From contig VXAY01005183.1 of NCBI GenBank assembly GCA_013399855.1, forward strand, positions 218,329 to 282,328: a stretch of 64,000 nucleotides of DNA. Direction: 5' to 3'. The translations under genes were made by a program, and so were the position numbers. How positions within the stretch are numbered: the first letter of the stretch is position 1; each line of letters starts with the position of its first letter. This document shows, one piece after another, positions 25,664-36,760 of this stretch. The DNA comes from Oxyruncus cristatus. Its lineage: Eukaryota; Chordata; Aves; Passeriformes; Cotingidae. The notes beneath the pieces are model-generated. The model had not been told where the DNA came from. It made no database searches and was given only the letters and a program-made list of their open reading frames with translations.

Positions 25664-28600
25664 CTATAAAGAAATGAGAGAGTGTCAAGTGCTGCTCCTA
25701 AAGCACTGGGATTATATACACCATTACTTCCTCCAGACACCAAATTTATTCATGCAGTCTGACAGCCACCCATCAGCTAGAGAATAGAAACAGGACTATT
25801 GCCAAATTCCACTTCTAGGGATATTCTGATGGGATGGATCCTGTCCAGCTTTAAAGCAAGCACTCTTTTCAAAACAAGAAAGAGCACTTAGGTTTCACTG
25901 AAGGACAATCAGCATATACAAGGGCGCTATGAAATTTCTTCTGGGGGAAAAGAACCATTTAGGCATGGTACCACTTTGACAGCTCTTCTTATTGCTCCCT
26001 CAATGCCTCCCAGCTCGCAGGGGAAAGCTGCCCCTGCCATCTGCAGCACTTTTTCCCCGGCTGCTGTTGTGATACCGCGGCGTGTGGTGCCAGCTGTCAG
26101 TCCCGGGGCACCTGCTCCGAGAAATTCAAGTCCCATCAAAAATAATTTAGGTGTGAGCATGTAGAAAAAGGGCTTGTCCTCCTCCCCCAACAGGCTCCCA
26201 GTCAGCTGGAAAGCCCAGCTTTTCCAAGGGACGCTCAGCAATGGGATATGGGCGATGAGCAATAAGGGTATTTGGAGGGCATGAGAATTCTCGGCCGTAG
26301 AGGCGGGGGAAGCAAAATAAAAGGTTCAGATAACACTGACAACAGTCCAAGGTATCCACCCAGTGACAAATGCAGTTAGATATGAAATAAAACGCACACC
26401 ACTTGCCTACAAACACCCAGGACAGAGGGCCTGGACACCAGGAAGTCTAGCCTTATGACACAGACCTTGGAAAGTGCATCCAAGCGCTGACTCCAATGAA
26501 CACACAATGACACTGCTCACACCCCGCCAGGATGACGAGGGGCTACCCTGAACAACCTCCACACAGGGTTCAACACCTCAGCTGAATCACCAAAACGAGC
26601 TCCTGTCTAATCATGTTAATTATAATCCTCATCCTCCTCCATCTCTGCTCTTTCCTCCTCTGTGTCACCTGTACTTGCTCTTTCACCTTACAGCACCTTA
26701 TAAACTCAGGCTGAAAATCTCCCAGGCAAAGACTGCAGACCTTAATTATTGCACAGCACCTTTTTGCTCCTGCTAAACAGCATAATAAGAGGGAGTTTCT
26801 TCCACGGCAGTTTTTGGAAAGAAATGTTACAGCCCTTTGCTGCTTGACACTCAGCAAAGAAAGCCAAAGCTCGAGATCACTGCTCAGAGCCGGCAGTCAC
26901 ATGGAGCTGAAATCCTTCCGAGCAAAACTGCTCCTCTGTTATTACACTGTGCTTTTGCAGAAGGAAGAGCCAGACAAGTTGCAGAAGCCAGTGTTTATTT
27001 TAATTTCTCTCCACACCCTGAAAGCCAATTTACCCATCATTAATATGCAATGCATGCTTGCTTAGATGAAACCATACTCCTCGTACGTCCCATATCCGAC
27101 AAGGCACTTTATCTTGGTCTGGCTGGTTTGTGATTAACATTCTGTATTGCACTGACCTGCTTTTCCCAGCTACTGAGGAAGGTTTTTACCTGCCCCGTGC
27201 AAAGCATAAGGTCTGCACACGCTGCCTGTAAGCAGCATGGTCTGTGTCACGTTTTTAATCCATCTCTTGAGGTGCCCATGGCAGGTTTTGCACCCACGAC
27301 TGCCCGGGGAACTCATGGTCTTCCTTACCAGTGTTCTCTGTGAAATACCCTTAAGGAAGCACACAGGCAGGACATGAGACTTCCTTCAAGTCAAACGTCC
27401 TCACAGGAAAAAGAGGAAAGCTTCGAAGCCAATTTGTCTTGTGCAACGCACCTTGTCTGATTACCACCATCACACAGGTTAACGTTCAAATCCCTCACCC
27501 TGGTGTGACAGAGAGGGGCCAGCACTGTTTGGGAAGATGGGGTGAGCCAAACTAACAGCTATTGCCAAACACGGAGGTCTCAGCCCTTCCTTCCCGTGCC
27601 TGTTGCTCAGCAGACTCCTTTGCAAGTCACTTTGAGAGAAGGAAACTACCCAACATGAAAATGGATGTATTTGGACCCTGTGGAAAGCTCCATCAGCCCA
27701 GTGACAGCTCAGGAGGACAAAGGCCCCGCAAACAGTGGGTAGACCTGGACAGGGGGAAGAGAGCTTGTCCCAGCAGAGTTGAACTGCTCCATCAGTTCAT
27801 GGTGTCACATGAAATAAACCCCTAAGAAACAGTTATATTGAGCCTCTAAGCTGGGTCGTGTATCCAGACAGCCTTAAGGCTGCTTATCCCAGTTACCCTG
27901 GCCAAAGGCTCACATGGCAACTCTCCTTTTAGCTGAGGAAACAGTTTAAATCCTGGTTTAATAGCACATCATACACTTTCTACAAATTCTGGCTCTATTA
28001 CAAACCACGTCCTTCGACAGATTTCTGATTTCTTTACTGCTTCCAGTACACTGAGAGATGAATCTCACATTAGCCACTGCTGAAACTTATATCATCATCA
28101 TTTCCACCTCATTAAGTTTTTAATATCACTTAAGCAGGTTGGTCTTATAGTCAAATTATCTGCCTGCTCTTTTGGATATGATCACACAAGGACTCCACCC
28201 TTACTTTTACTAGTTTCAGTGTCTCCCAGGTAAGCTGTGTACCTGCTGCTCCTTAACAACAAGGAAAATTAGGATGCACCAAGATAAGACGATAACCACG
28301 CACATCCAAAAAAACCAATTAATTCATCCTGTAGTAAGGACTCACTTGTTGAAGCTTGGTATAATTATTTTTCCCAAGTGTAACACAGGTGTCTTTTCAG
28401 GCAGCACAAAATTTAGGAAAAGTTAAAAGATGACAGAAGTGGCTCACTGTCAAACTTGGGAGATTTTTTCCCAAATCCTGCACCTCAACCAAAAATAAAA
28501 TCTCCCCTATTATTATTGCTAACCTGCTCCTACCTTCAGTCATTACCGAGCAAACACAATCAACTCCTCATTTGCTTCAGCAAATCAAGCAACTAATCAG

Positions 28601-29850
28601 CTAATTGCTCTTTGAAGAATTAAAACTCAACCTCTCAACATCAAGAAACATTTATTGCAGGGAATGAAAGTCTCCCTTTCACAGCTTTGGAGTAAGAGAG
28701 CTGTGACATCCATAATAAAAGGGTAACACGTATCATTTACATTTCACAGCCATGGAAGTGTGAAGCAAAGCTGGGCTGAGAGCAGGAGTAATTGTTAAGT
28801 CCTGTGTGTCCAAGCTACTCACAGAGAGTCTCTTGGATGAGTTTTTATTTTACTTGTAAAACTGGAAGTTGGGGGTTGAAGGAAGCCACTCTCCCTTGGT
28901 TTTTCAACTCCTCACAACACTTTTCTAGGACGATAAAAACTGGGATCCGGGCAATGTAGATCTCAGCTGAAACCGCTCTTGTGTAAATCCAAAATTACTA
29001 TTATGCCTTCGGATAAAAGCCTTATGGGTGTTGTAAAAGTAATTCACTCTACCCATACGGCTCTGGGCTTTTTCACTGGCCTAAGAAATTCGGTGTGTTT
29101 CAAACAGGGTGGAAAAACCAGTAAGCAAGAAGAGAGCTGGAAAAGCAAAGCCAGGAGCAGCCTAACACCACATGGAATGGCTTCAGCAGGCACTGGCCCA
29201 TTCCCACAACAGGTAGGAGTTTACATTCCCTCTATAATAGCAGTCACGAGGCTGGTAATCATAAACTCACCCCAGCAGATTTTCCACAACAGGGTTAGGA
29301 AACACCAGCAAAGGCGCAACTTTAAAATGTACCGAGCAGGTTTGGGGCAGGGACAAGGAGTGGTTGTGAATCCTGGGGGAAGGGGAGAGAAGTATTTTGG
29401 AAAATGTCAGATGTTTTCACCTCTGGGAAATCTCCATCTTTGCTTATGGATTGTTGTTTTCATAGACGAGCTGCACGGGTTGGATAATGTTCTACCCAAC
29501 TCACTCCAGTAAAACACGGATTAAACTCGGCTGTGTCACAAAAAAAACCGCACCGTAAGTGCCACCTTTTTCAGCCACTACCCTAAAAACCCATCCCACT
29601 TTAAGGTTACTGTATTTCAGAACCAAACAAAATGATCCTAAAGAGACAGCTTTTACAGGGCAGCATGAAGCAATCTTAAAATGAAAGATGACACAGTAAA
29701 TAAGTCAGTCTGCAATGGTTTAAACTGGGGGTTGGAACTGAAGGCTTTTAGTACCACAGCCAGGAAAGATGAAAAGGCTGTTAAAACTTACGTGGCCTTC
29801 CATATTTCCCTCTTTATATACCCATTTTTTCACATTTTATATGATGATGG

Positions 29851-30188
29851 CAGCCTTCCAGCACCTAAAGGGGCTCCAAGAGAGCTGGAGAGGGACTTTT
29901 GACAAGGGCCTGGAGGGACAGGACACAGGGAATGGCTTCCCACTGCCAGAGGGCAGGGAGAGATGGGAGATTGGGAAGGAATTCTTGGCTGGGAGGGTGG
30001 TGAGGCCCTGGCAGAGGTTGCCCAGAGAAGCTGTGGCTGCCCCTGGATCCCTGGAAGTGTCCAAGGTCAGGTTGGTTGGGGCTTGGAGCAACCTGGGCTA
30101 GTGGAAGGTGTCCCTGTCCATGACAGGGGGGTTGGAATGGGATGAGCTTTAAGGTCCCTTCCCACCCAAACCATTCTAGGAATTCTAC
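29851..30188 (+). mobile_element. CR1 LINE 3' fragment in intron 1
   Basis: It is opposite to KIF13B transcription. It runs from CAGCACCTAAAGGGGCTCC to CCAAACCATTCTAGGAATTC and is nearly colinear with the copies at 12392 and 6850. Confidence 0.92.
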
Positions 30189-31079
30189 GAATTAAGGGAA
30201 AGCACTTTCCAATTAATCAAGAGCTTTTATTTCCATATGAATTTTCCCATTAGATCTCAAATTAACAAACTGATTTATGAAGGTTGACAGGTTTTCAGCT
30301 CTTTCAAATACCATTTGATCCTAAACCCCAATGAAACAAAGATCTCAACCTGGTGCTAACAACACAGGTCAACTAAAATTTGTGACAGATTCCTCCTGGT
30401 CCCACAGCAAGGTTTAGGGCAGCACTGACACCTCAGGACCCCTTGGAGATGGACATCCAGCTCTGTACAGTCACAGGGAACCAGCTCAACAACACTCATC
30501 GAGTTTCACAAAGCTTGAGAGAAGGCAACTGAAGTATAAAAAATAAAATGTGAAAGGTTTAAAGCGCATGTACTAAGCTCATAAGCCAAAATTGGCCCCA
30601 GATACAAAAGCTCAGAATAATCTCCTGTAAAGACAGACGATAGAAATTTTATATTTTAAATTGCCAGTAGATTTTCAGGAGATTAACATTCCCTTGAAGG
30701 TTAGAACTGGAATGTTGTGGCCTGAGCCTTCAAGTGGCACTGAATAAGAAATTACAGTTGGTTCCTTGTACTTTCCTTGGTCTCCAAAAGCAAATGGCAA
30801 TAACACCGAGATGTTTAAATAGGAATCTAAAAATATTTAAAAGCTTGTTTATCACACAAATTGAAAATGAGAAAAGCTGTTGTTTGGGCTTTTGTTTTTG
30901 TTTGGGTTTCTTTTTTGCTTTGTTTTTGTTTGAAAAAGACACGTGAAAGCGAGTTCAAAGACAACAAGTCCCCAAGATTCCCTGCCAGTATTTGTTTCCT
31001 AAGAGTGACTTTTCTCTTTGCCCTTTGCTACGTAGGAGCCAACACAAATAAATGAAAAACTGACTATGTGAGTGAGTGT

Positions 31080-31445
31080 CAAAATAACTCGGATCTACAT
31101 GACAATGCTAAGAGCTTATATGGAAAAAAATAGTGTAACAGCACTTTTAGGGCTTTAATTATAAGACATAACGATGATAAATTCTGACAGAAATACAGCA
31201 TCTTGACTTGTCCCTTACGTCTCCCCTACGCAGGCATCTTTCAAGCTTCCCCGCTGTATGAAAACGGCACAAACGTCAGTCATGAAAATTTCAGTTTGCG
31301 GCAATTAAAGCCCATTAAATATGTATGGGAGCATCTGGAAGGGCACACAATGCTTGTGGATGAGGTGGAAGTCAACTCAAGCTCACGAGCACACGAAATC
31401 AAGCGGTCCTCGCGTGTTAACGCTACGCTGTCCAAATGCTAAGAA
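31080..31445. promoter_or_regulatory. Candidate conserved non-coding element in intron 1
   Basis: Unique sequence with many CpGs scattered in AT-rich context (ATAACGATGATAAATTCTG; AAAACGGCACAAACGTCAG; TTAACGCTACGCTGTCC), unlike the CpG-poor intron around it. The 79-codon plus frame covering part of it shows no known domain. Confidence 0.3.
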
Positions 31446-33350
31446 GTAAGTTCTGTCCTCTGCTGTTTCATTTTTCTGCAAGAAAAAGGCTTCCCAAACA
31501 GCTTTAGTAAAGGCCCTCAGTCTATCTTTACGTGAAGCTTGCTCACAGTCAGCTCTGCTGCTGCCAACACCGCTCAGCTCGTGGGGACTGAGTGAATAAC
31601 CCAGGCCGGTGACCCTCTGGTGCTTCCAAGGAAGCTCAAGACACAGCTCCAGGCTGCTGCTTCATTTCGGGGTTTGGAGTTCACAGGGATGAAACGCACA
31701 CCCAAAAGCCAAGGCAGAACTATTCAAAGCCTGTCCATCTGATCTTCTGTTGACTTGAGGAGGAGCAAGCTGCTGTGAAACCAGAGCAGCCAGGTAATCT
31801 CATCCTGCACTTCAGGTGTAATTAGCACTACAATTGTTTGCCTTTGTGGCTTCCACCTTGGGCTGCCTGGGAGTCTCTGGCTGTGGAGATGAAGCTTGTG
31901 GCACCTTAAGAGTTCTTAAAATACAATTGCCTCACTGAGTAAGACAAGATGAAACATTAACCCTGCATCCTTTACCCTTTTGGCACCGTATCTCGAGGTT
32001 AAGCCTGCTCATACCACAAATACTTTTATAGGTTATCAGCAATCACCAGGAAATATTCCAAACTCTAGGCACTTGTGTATGAGACAGAAAGTGGTGAAGA
32101 AAACTCTTGTGGTTTCCATGTTGCCATCAGGATACAACAGGTGCCATTCCACTCACTCTAATACCATAATTAATCTTGTAAGCTGGCTTGCACAAACTCC
32201 AGTTTATAGATAAATTGTTCCTGTTGTCATCTCCAAACAAACAAAAGCACAGGAACAATCCCCACCTCCTCACCTCATCACCCCAAAAAAAAACATTTCA
32301 AGTGGCTGGAAATGCAACCTCCTCCAAAGAGTGGGAGGACATAAAATTACCACCTGACACCGTGTTCAGAAGCTTGTGCAGATAGAGAAGCAAATTCCTT
32401 CCTTACAGCCACTGGAAACAGAACCTTGATCACCAAAGCCTGAGACACCCCCTGTCTGAACACAGAAACTAGTCTGGATAAATATCCATGTTAACATAAT
32501 AGATACCTGAATGCATATTTACAGGCAGTCCAGATGCTTAAACTGGAGCTGTAGGTCTTACACTACAGTCCTAGAGCAGTTTAATCCCGCCAGGATAAAG
32601 GCAGTTAGTTTCTTGCCTTTTTTTTGTAAAACAAAAAAGTATTAACCCAAGTGAGATGTAGCAGCACAACAGCAGCTTGGACTGGCTTAAGGTGTCATCA
32701 ACCACATCCTTGAGCATTGCATTCTTTTAAAATGTAACACTTTTTTAATCAGCACTAATTGATGCCGCACTGAATCGATTCAGAGGCGCAAGGAAACCCA
32801 AGGACTTAAACATACTTATGTGAAGCCTGTACGCCAACATCACCTGAAAACAAAGTGTTCAGTAAGAAAAAAATCTTAATTAAAAAGCCTCCAGCTGCCA
32901 TTTGCTTTGCTTCATGGTATGATTTGCACGGCATTTGCCTGAAGTATAATGAATATCTGCTCAGAGAAGCCAAACATCACATTCATAAAAGGAAATCCAC
33001 TGCAACTCTGAAATAAAACAGCAAAAGAACTTCCTGATTGCTATCAAGACCCCATCTGAATAAAGCAGTGCACTAGGAAATACTTTAGCGAATTACAGAG
33101 CCAAGAAAATAGAAGACTAAGAGTCTTATCTAACAAAACAGTGCTGGATTATTTAATTCATAAAAGCCTGTTAATCGAGATCCCAGTTTGCAAAGTAGAA
33201 ACGATGGAAAAAAAAGGAGCCTCTGTTGGTGCCCAACAGAGCCTCCAAATTCAGATGTGGTGCTGCAACCACCTTGACACAGCAGCAGCTTTCCAGAGCA
33301 AGGCTTCCATGCAGGCTTTGTAGGATTGGGTCTAATTTGAAGCAAGATTC

Positions 33351-33370
33351 AAAAAAAAAATCAAAAAAAA
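33351..33370. repeat. A-rich tract, 20 bp
   Basis: A10, TC, A8. Confidence 0.9.
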
Positions 33371-34710
33371 GTAGCCTAGATGCAAAAAAACCCCACAACT
33401 CAGGAAACCCAAGTACAGTTACAAATGCTTCCCCTCCCTAAAAATGAGTGCTATAAACTTAATTTATAGGTACCACTGAGCATAAGAATGATGCAGGACC
33501 CTCAATATAAACACCCTGAAATGTGAGTGCTATAAACAACCAACTATTTGATAGAGAAATCCCTTCCACATGCACGCAAGGAACCCATTATACTTTTATG
33601 AGCTGTAAAAACGAGTAACAGTTAAGACCAGCACTTTTATTAACCTAATAAACCCTTGCCTTAAAAAATTCATAATTCAAACACCAAAGACAACCACCAC
33701 CACCACAAGTAAACACTGAGAATATTTCAAAGCTTAAGTTTCCACAGTCTGACAGGTTTGCAATGTTAAGCCCTTCGGTGCAGAGGGAAGGAAAGAACAT
33801 TACTCGTGATCCTGAAGAAAACAAATACTTGCTTCGGGTCCAAAGCCCCAGAACTTCATACAAATACTGCTCAGAACAAAGTGTGTATGCGAGAGCTTCC
33901 AGGAAAGCTGCCTCTGGCCTCAAAGCCTATTAAAAAAGCAGAGCCACAGAAGCCTCACAAGTGGATGACCCTTCAGAGAATCTGATGCACAAATTCTTAA
34001 ATTTTAAGATTAAACGGGTAAGAAAAATAGTTGCCTTGATATCAATGTTTATTTCTATAAATTCTAGGGGCATCAGAAACACTGCATGGAGGTATCAGTT
34101 GTTTAGACCTGACTAATCTGACAATCTGCTGGGAAAAAACCTCAATTCCAGGACATTTTGTTTGAGAGAGAAAAAGGCATTGATCTTTTAGGCTAGACTT
34201 AAATGGATTTAGGTATCACTTACAAATAACAGGATGATTAATAGCTGCAAACTGCCAAGAAACGTGCCAAGAGTGAAGGGTTCAGGTCCCTCTTCCCTCT
34301 GATGAGCAGCAAGGACTGATGCCCAAATGTCCCTCACTCCTGGATCAGCCTCCTAGCAACTAGGGTTCAGCCATCCCCTCCAGTCCATAACATTTTTAAG
34401 TTCAGACAGAATAAAATGGAGCCAGAAGTTGGACTTCAATGGTCCTTGTGGGTCTCTTTCAATTCAGGATATTCTCTGATTCCACAAAATAGCTCAGGTA
34501 ACAAGATAGAACCTCCCCTTCTCCCAGACTCCTTTACTTCCCCTACTTCTTGCCCACATATATTCCTGCAGAACTCAGTTCCTGGCTGGAATCAGACACG
34601 TGGATGAACTCAGGATGGAACAGATGTAGGATATACTCGGGAGGGAGAGGTGCATTAGTCAGCCCTGGGGATTCACCACTCCTGTGCAACCTCATCTCAT
34701 TTGACCCACT

Positions 34711-34770
34711 CTGAGCAGTGCACTGAACCAGAGACCTCCAGAGGTCCCTTCCCACCGGAATTATTGTCTA
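34711..34770 (+). mobile_element. Probable CR1 3' terminal remnant
   Basis: CTGAGCAGTGCACTGAACCA followed by GAGACCTCCAGAGGTCCCTT and CCCACCGGAATTATTG resembles the last 60 bp of an older CR1 subfamily. It is short, so confidence is moderate. Confidence 0.6.
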
Positions 34771-35862
34771 ATCCCAGGAGCAAACCAGTCAGAAGGTGTC
34801 TGGGGCACAGCCAAGGAAATGACCTATCACAGGAAAGGGACATGAGCAAGAGGAAAGCCCATGTCTGTCACTGAAACCAGGCACCACCTTCCAGCTGCTC
34901 TCCCAGCTCCCACCAACTCTTCCACACTGTCACTCCACCTCTTCCAAGCAATTCTCCACAAGGATGGGTCCCTCCTCAGTTTTGAGGGCTGACACTTGGG
35001 GTTTAACAAAATGCAGGTTTTGGTCAGAACACCCCTAACCCACCAGACTGTAAAGACATCAACTCCATCCTTTTTTCTGGAAGTGGGACTCCAGAGCTCC
35101 TGAGAACTCCGGGAACGTTCCCCTGCTGTCATTTTACAAGGTGTGGAAACTCTGTATTCAATATTTAACCACTGAAAAGAATTAAAAGAGTTACTATGTT
35201 TCAGATCACGCAGAAGATAAAGGGTGTCCCCCCTCCCTCCTGTTTTTTGCTTCAGCTATTAAAATGACTTCACTGGATTCCCTTTACCCAGTAGGAATTA
35301 TTGGCATACTCCTCTGTGAGAATCTGGGGGGGGAAAAAAGCCACCCTACACATTTCTTGGATTTTTGCCTTCTTCACCTTCCCATTCCTTGGCTGAAGCT
35401 GCCTTTTCATACTCACTTCCTCATCATCCACAGCAAGTTTTTCTAATTAAGACAAGTAATAAACATTTAAACAGCTGCCCAGGCCACGGTCTGATTAACA
35501 TAACCCTCAGGCAAGTTTCGTGGAGGGGGGGAAAAAAACCCACCAACAACCCAACAAAAACAACAAAAAAAAATATTCTCTTGTCAATTCACGCTTCCTC
35601 TTCTCTATTTTCCTGCTTGTTTTTGCCCTTGCGTCGCTGTCATCGGGTTAACTCCGTCCCACTCAAGCGCCGAGGGGCAGGAATAGGGGTTGGAGAGCGA
35701 CGGGATGGATTAACACGGGGCAAAATAGAGAGAAAGAGGAATTTCCCCCCCCCCAAACCCCAAAGCAGGAAGAAGGAAGGGCTTTCCCAGCAGGAACCGG
35801 GCAAAGCCCGGCTGTAAAGCAGGTGCAGGAGGTGTGGAGAAGGGGTGAAGTGAGCACGGAGG

Positions 35863-35877
35863 AAAAAAAAAAAAAAA
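35863..35877. repeat. Poly-A, 15 bp, at the CpG-island edge
   Basis: An A run just inside intron 1 from the CpG island. Confidence 0.9.
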
Positions 35878-36042
35878 GAAAGCCATGAAACTAGGAAGAT
35901 TTAGGAAAAGAGACGGCAGGAGAGGGGGGCGAGCGCAGCGCGGCTTCGCTCACAGACCCACCCGTGCCTACGCAGGGTGCGTTTATTTATAATGAACAAA
36001 TAAATACACACGCACACACCCCGATACACCCACCCTCGGGCA

Positions 36043-36074
36043 CACCTGTCCCTATGGACACCTGTCCCTATGGA
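36043..36074 (+). repeat. 16-bp tandem duplication in intron 1 near the donor
   Basis: CACCTGTCCCTATGGA occurs twice head to tail, about 75 bp inside intron 1. Upstream is a CACACACGCACACACC-like stretch. Confidence 0.92.
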
Positions 36075-36150
36075 TCGGCACCCCCCGGTCCCGCGCTGCT
36101 CTCGGGGAGGAGAAGGGCATGGGGGGTTCGCGGAGGAAGGAGGGTCTCAC

Positions 36151-36205
36151 CTCGCCGGTTCATGGGGCGGACGCGCACCGCCACCTTCACTTTGGAGTCC
36201 CCCAT
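36151..36205 (-). CDS. KIF13B: KIF13B coding exon 1 (start of kinesin-3 motor head)
   Basis: Read on the minus strand, an ATG at 36205 opens the peptide MGDSKVKVAVRVRPMNRR (18 residues) and ends with a single G before a GTGAGA splice donor at 36150. The VKVAVRVRP stretch is the first beta strand of the kinesin motor domain. MGDSK is the KIF13B start as I know it, while the paralogue KIF13A starts MSDTK. The start is chosen by this homology and by an optimal Kozak context (A at -3, G at +4); the frame is open far upstream, so a stop codon cannot decide it. The exon ends in phase 1, and its last G joins AG of exon 2 to make Glu19. KIF13B is a plus-end microtubule motor known to carry DLG1-type scaffolds and membrane cargo. 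The exon lies inside a CpG island. Confidence 0.95.
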
Positions 36206-36347
36206 CCTGCCGCTCCAGCTTTCCCGGCTCCCTCGTCCCTGCCCGGCTTCCGTCTGCGGAGGGAGAGCCGGGCACGGGGAGGAGCGGCCGCGGAGGGAGG
36301 CGCCGAGCCGGGCCAATTCCGCCGGGACTACAACTCCCGGCGTGCAT
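36206..36347 (-). other. KIF13B: KIF13B 5' UTR (approximate) with Kozak context
   Basis: This GC-rich stretch lies directly upstream of the KIF13B ATG. The bases before the start are GGCAGG, giving A at -3. The transcription start cannot be fixed from sequence: no TATA box is visible, and initiation is probably dispersed, as in other CpG-island promoters. The upper limit given is the uATG that overlaps the proximal ZNF143-type motif, and is only a working boundary. Confidence 0.5.
36327..36346 (+). promoter_or_regulatory. ZNF143/THAP11-type site (proximal)
   Basis: The 20 bases ACTACAACTCCCGGCGTGCA match the ZNF143 (Staf, SBS) consensus, which has an ACTACA half followed by nTTCCCAGnATGC. 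Variants from that consensus are C for T and G for A in the central part. The site lies about 120-140 bp upstream of the KIF13B ATG, a normal position near a transcription start. Confidence 0.7.
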
Positions 36348-36389
36348 CGCGCTACGCCACGCCTCCCTGCTCCCGGCGTGCCGCCGCAG

Positions 36390-36410
36390 TGCGCGCTGGG
36401 AGATGTAGTT
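36390..36410 (-). promoter_or_regulatory. ZNF143/THAP11-type site (distal, opposite orientation)
   Basis: On the minus strand the site reads AACTACATCTCCCAGCGCGC, another match to the ACTACA...TCCCAG consensus. It faces opposite to the proximal motif, 43 bp away. Paired sites in inverted orientation are seen at some strong and some bidirectional promoters. Confidence 0.7.
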
Positions 36411-36454
36411 CTAATCCAGTATCCCCGCCTGGGTGGGAAGCCGGCTGGCTGAGT

Positions 36455-36630
36455 CCCAGAATCAATTAGGTTGGAAAAGCCCTCTGAGGTCATCGAGTCC
36501 AACCTGTGACCGATCACCACCTTGTCAACTGGACTGTGGCACTAAATGCCACGTCCAGTCATTCCTTGAACAACTCCGGCAATGGGGACTCCACCACCTC
36601 CCTGGGCAGCCCCTTCCAATGTCCGATCAG
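36455..36630 (-). mobile_element. CR1 LINE 3' fragment, first of three behind the promoter
   Basis: CCCAGAATCAATTAGGTTGG, then AAAGCCCTCTGAGGTCATCG and GGGGACTCCACCACCTCCCT. It starts only 44 bp from the distal ZNF143-type site of the KIF13B promoter, and its sense strand is the same as KIF13B. Confidence 0.9.
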
Positions 36631-36642
36631 AGAATCCAAAAC

Positions 36643-36760
36643 TCCCAGAATCGGTCAGTTTGGAAGGGGCAAGAGGGGGTCGTCTGGTCCAATATCCCTG
36701 CTGAGGCAGGTTCATCCTTGAACACACAGCACGGGATTATGTCCAGACTATTCTGGAATA
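36643..36760 (-). mobile_element. CR1 LINE 3' fragment, second of three
   Basis: TCCCAGAATCGGTCAGTTTG, then GTCTGGTCCAATATCCCTGC, GAGGCAGGTTCATCC and a stretch ending TATTCTGGAATATC: a degraded copy of a different CR1 subfamily, in the same orientation as its neighbours. Confidence 0.75.

Larger units (their letters stand above)
25664..36150 (-). other. KIF13B: KIF13B intron 1 (10,487 bp)
   Basis: The intron is bounded by GTGAGA at 36150 and TATAG at 25664 on the minus strand. It holds a CR1 copy at 29851-30188, a short CR1 end at 34711-34770, poly-A tracts near 33351 and 35863, a 16-bp tandem duplication at 36043-36074, and CpG-island sequence at its 5' end. A unique patch at 31080-31445 looks like conserved non-coding DNA. 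The other stretches are plain AT-rich intronic sequence. Open frames at 28979-29512 (177 codons, plus) and 35365-35817 have no recognisable product. Confidence 0.9.
36147..36347 (-). other. Upstream ORF overlapping the KIF13B start
   Basis: An ATG at 36347-36345 (minus strand) opens a 66-codon frame in genomic DNA. It overlaps the KIF13B start in another frame and ends at a TGA that includes the intron 1 donor region. In the spliced mRNA it would instead continue AGA GCT TGA and stop just inside exon 2. It can act only if transcription begins upstream of 36347. The peptide (MHAGSCSPGGIG...) resembles nothing I know, so any role would be translational damping of KIF13B rather than a protein product. 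Confidence 0.4.
35920..36440 (-). promoter_or_regulatory. KIF13B: CpG-island promoter of KIF13B
   Basis: CpG density and GC content rise sharply here compared with the AT-rich intron to the left and the CR1-filled DNA to the right. The island covers exon 1, the 5' UTR and the first part of intron 1. It contains two ZNF143-type motifs, GC boxes and CCAAT at 36314-36318 on the plus strand (ATTGG from the gene's side, an NF-Y-type site). No TATA box is seen. This is the expected layout for a broadly expressed kinesin gene. Confidence 0.85.

Noticed and set aside
28979..29512. 177-codon plus frame in intron 1
   Set aside because: No known domain, and its frame is not supported by splice sites or similarity I recognise.
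36068..36520. 150-codon minus frame as a longer KIF13B N-terminus
   Set aside because: Its upstream part runs through the promoter motifs and into a CR1, and its 3' part runs into intron 1. Only the 18 residues from MGDSK are exon.
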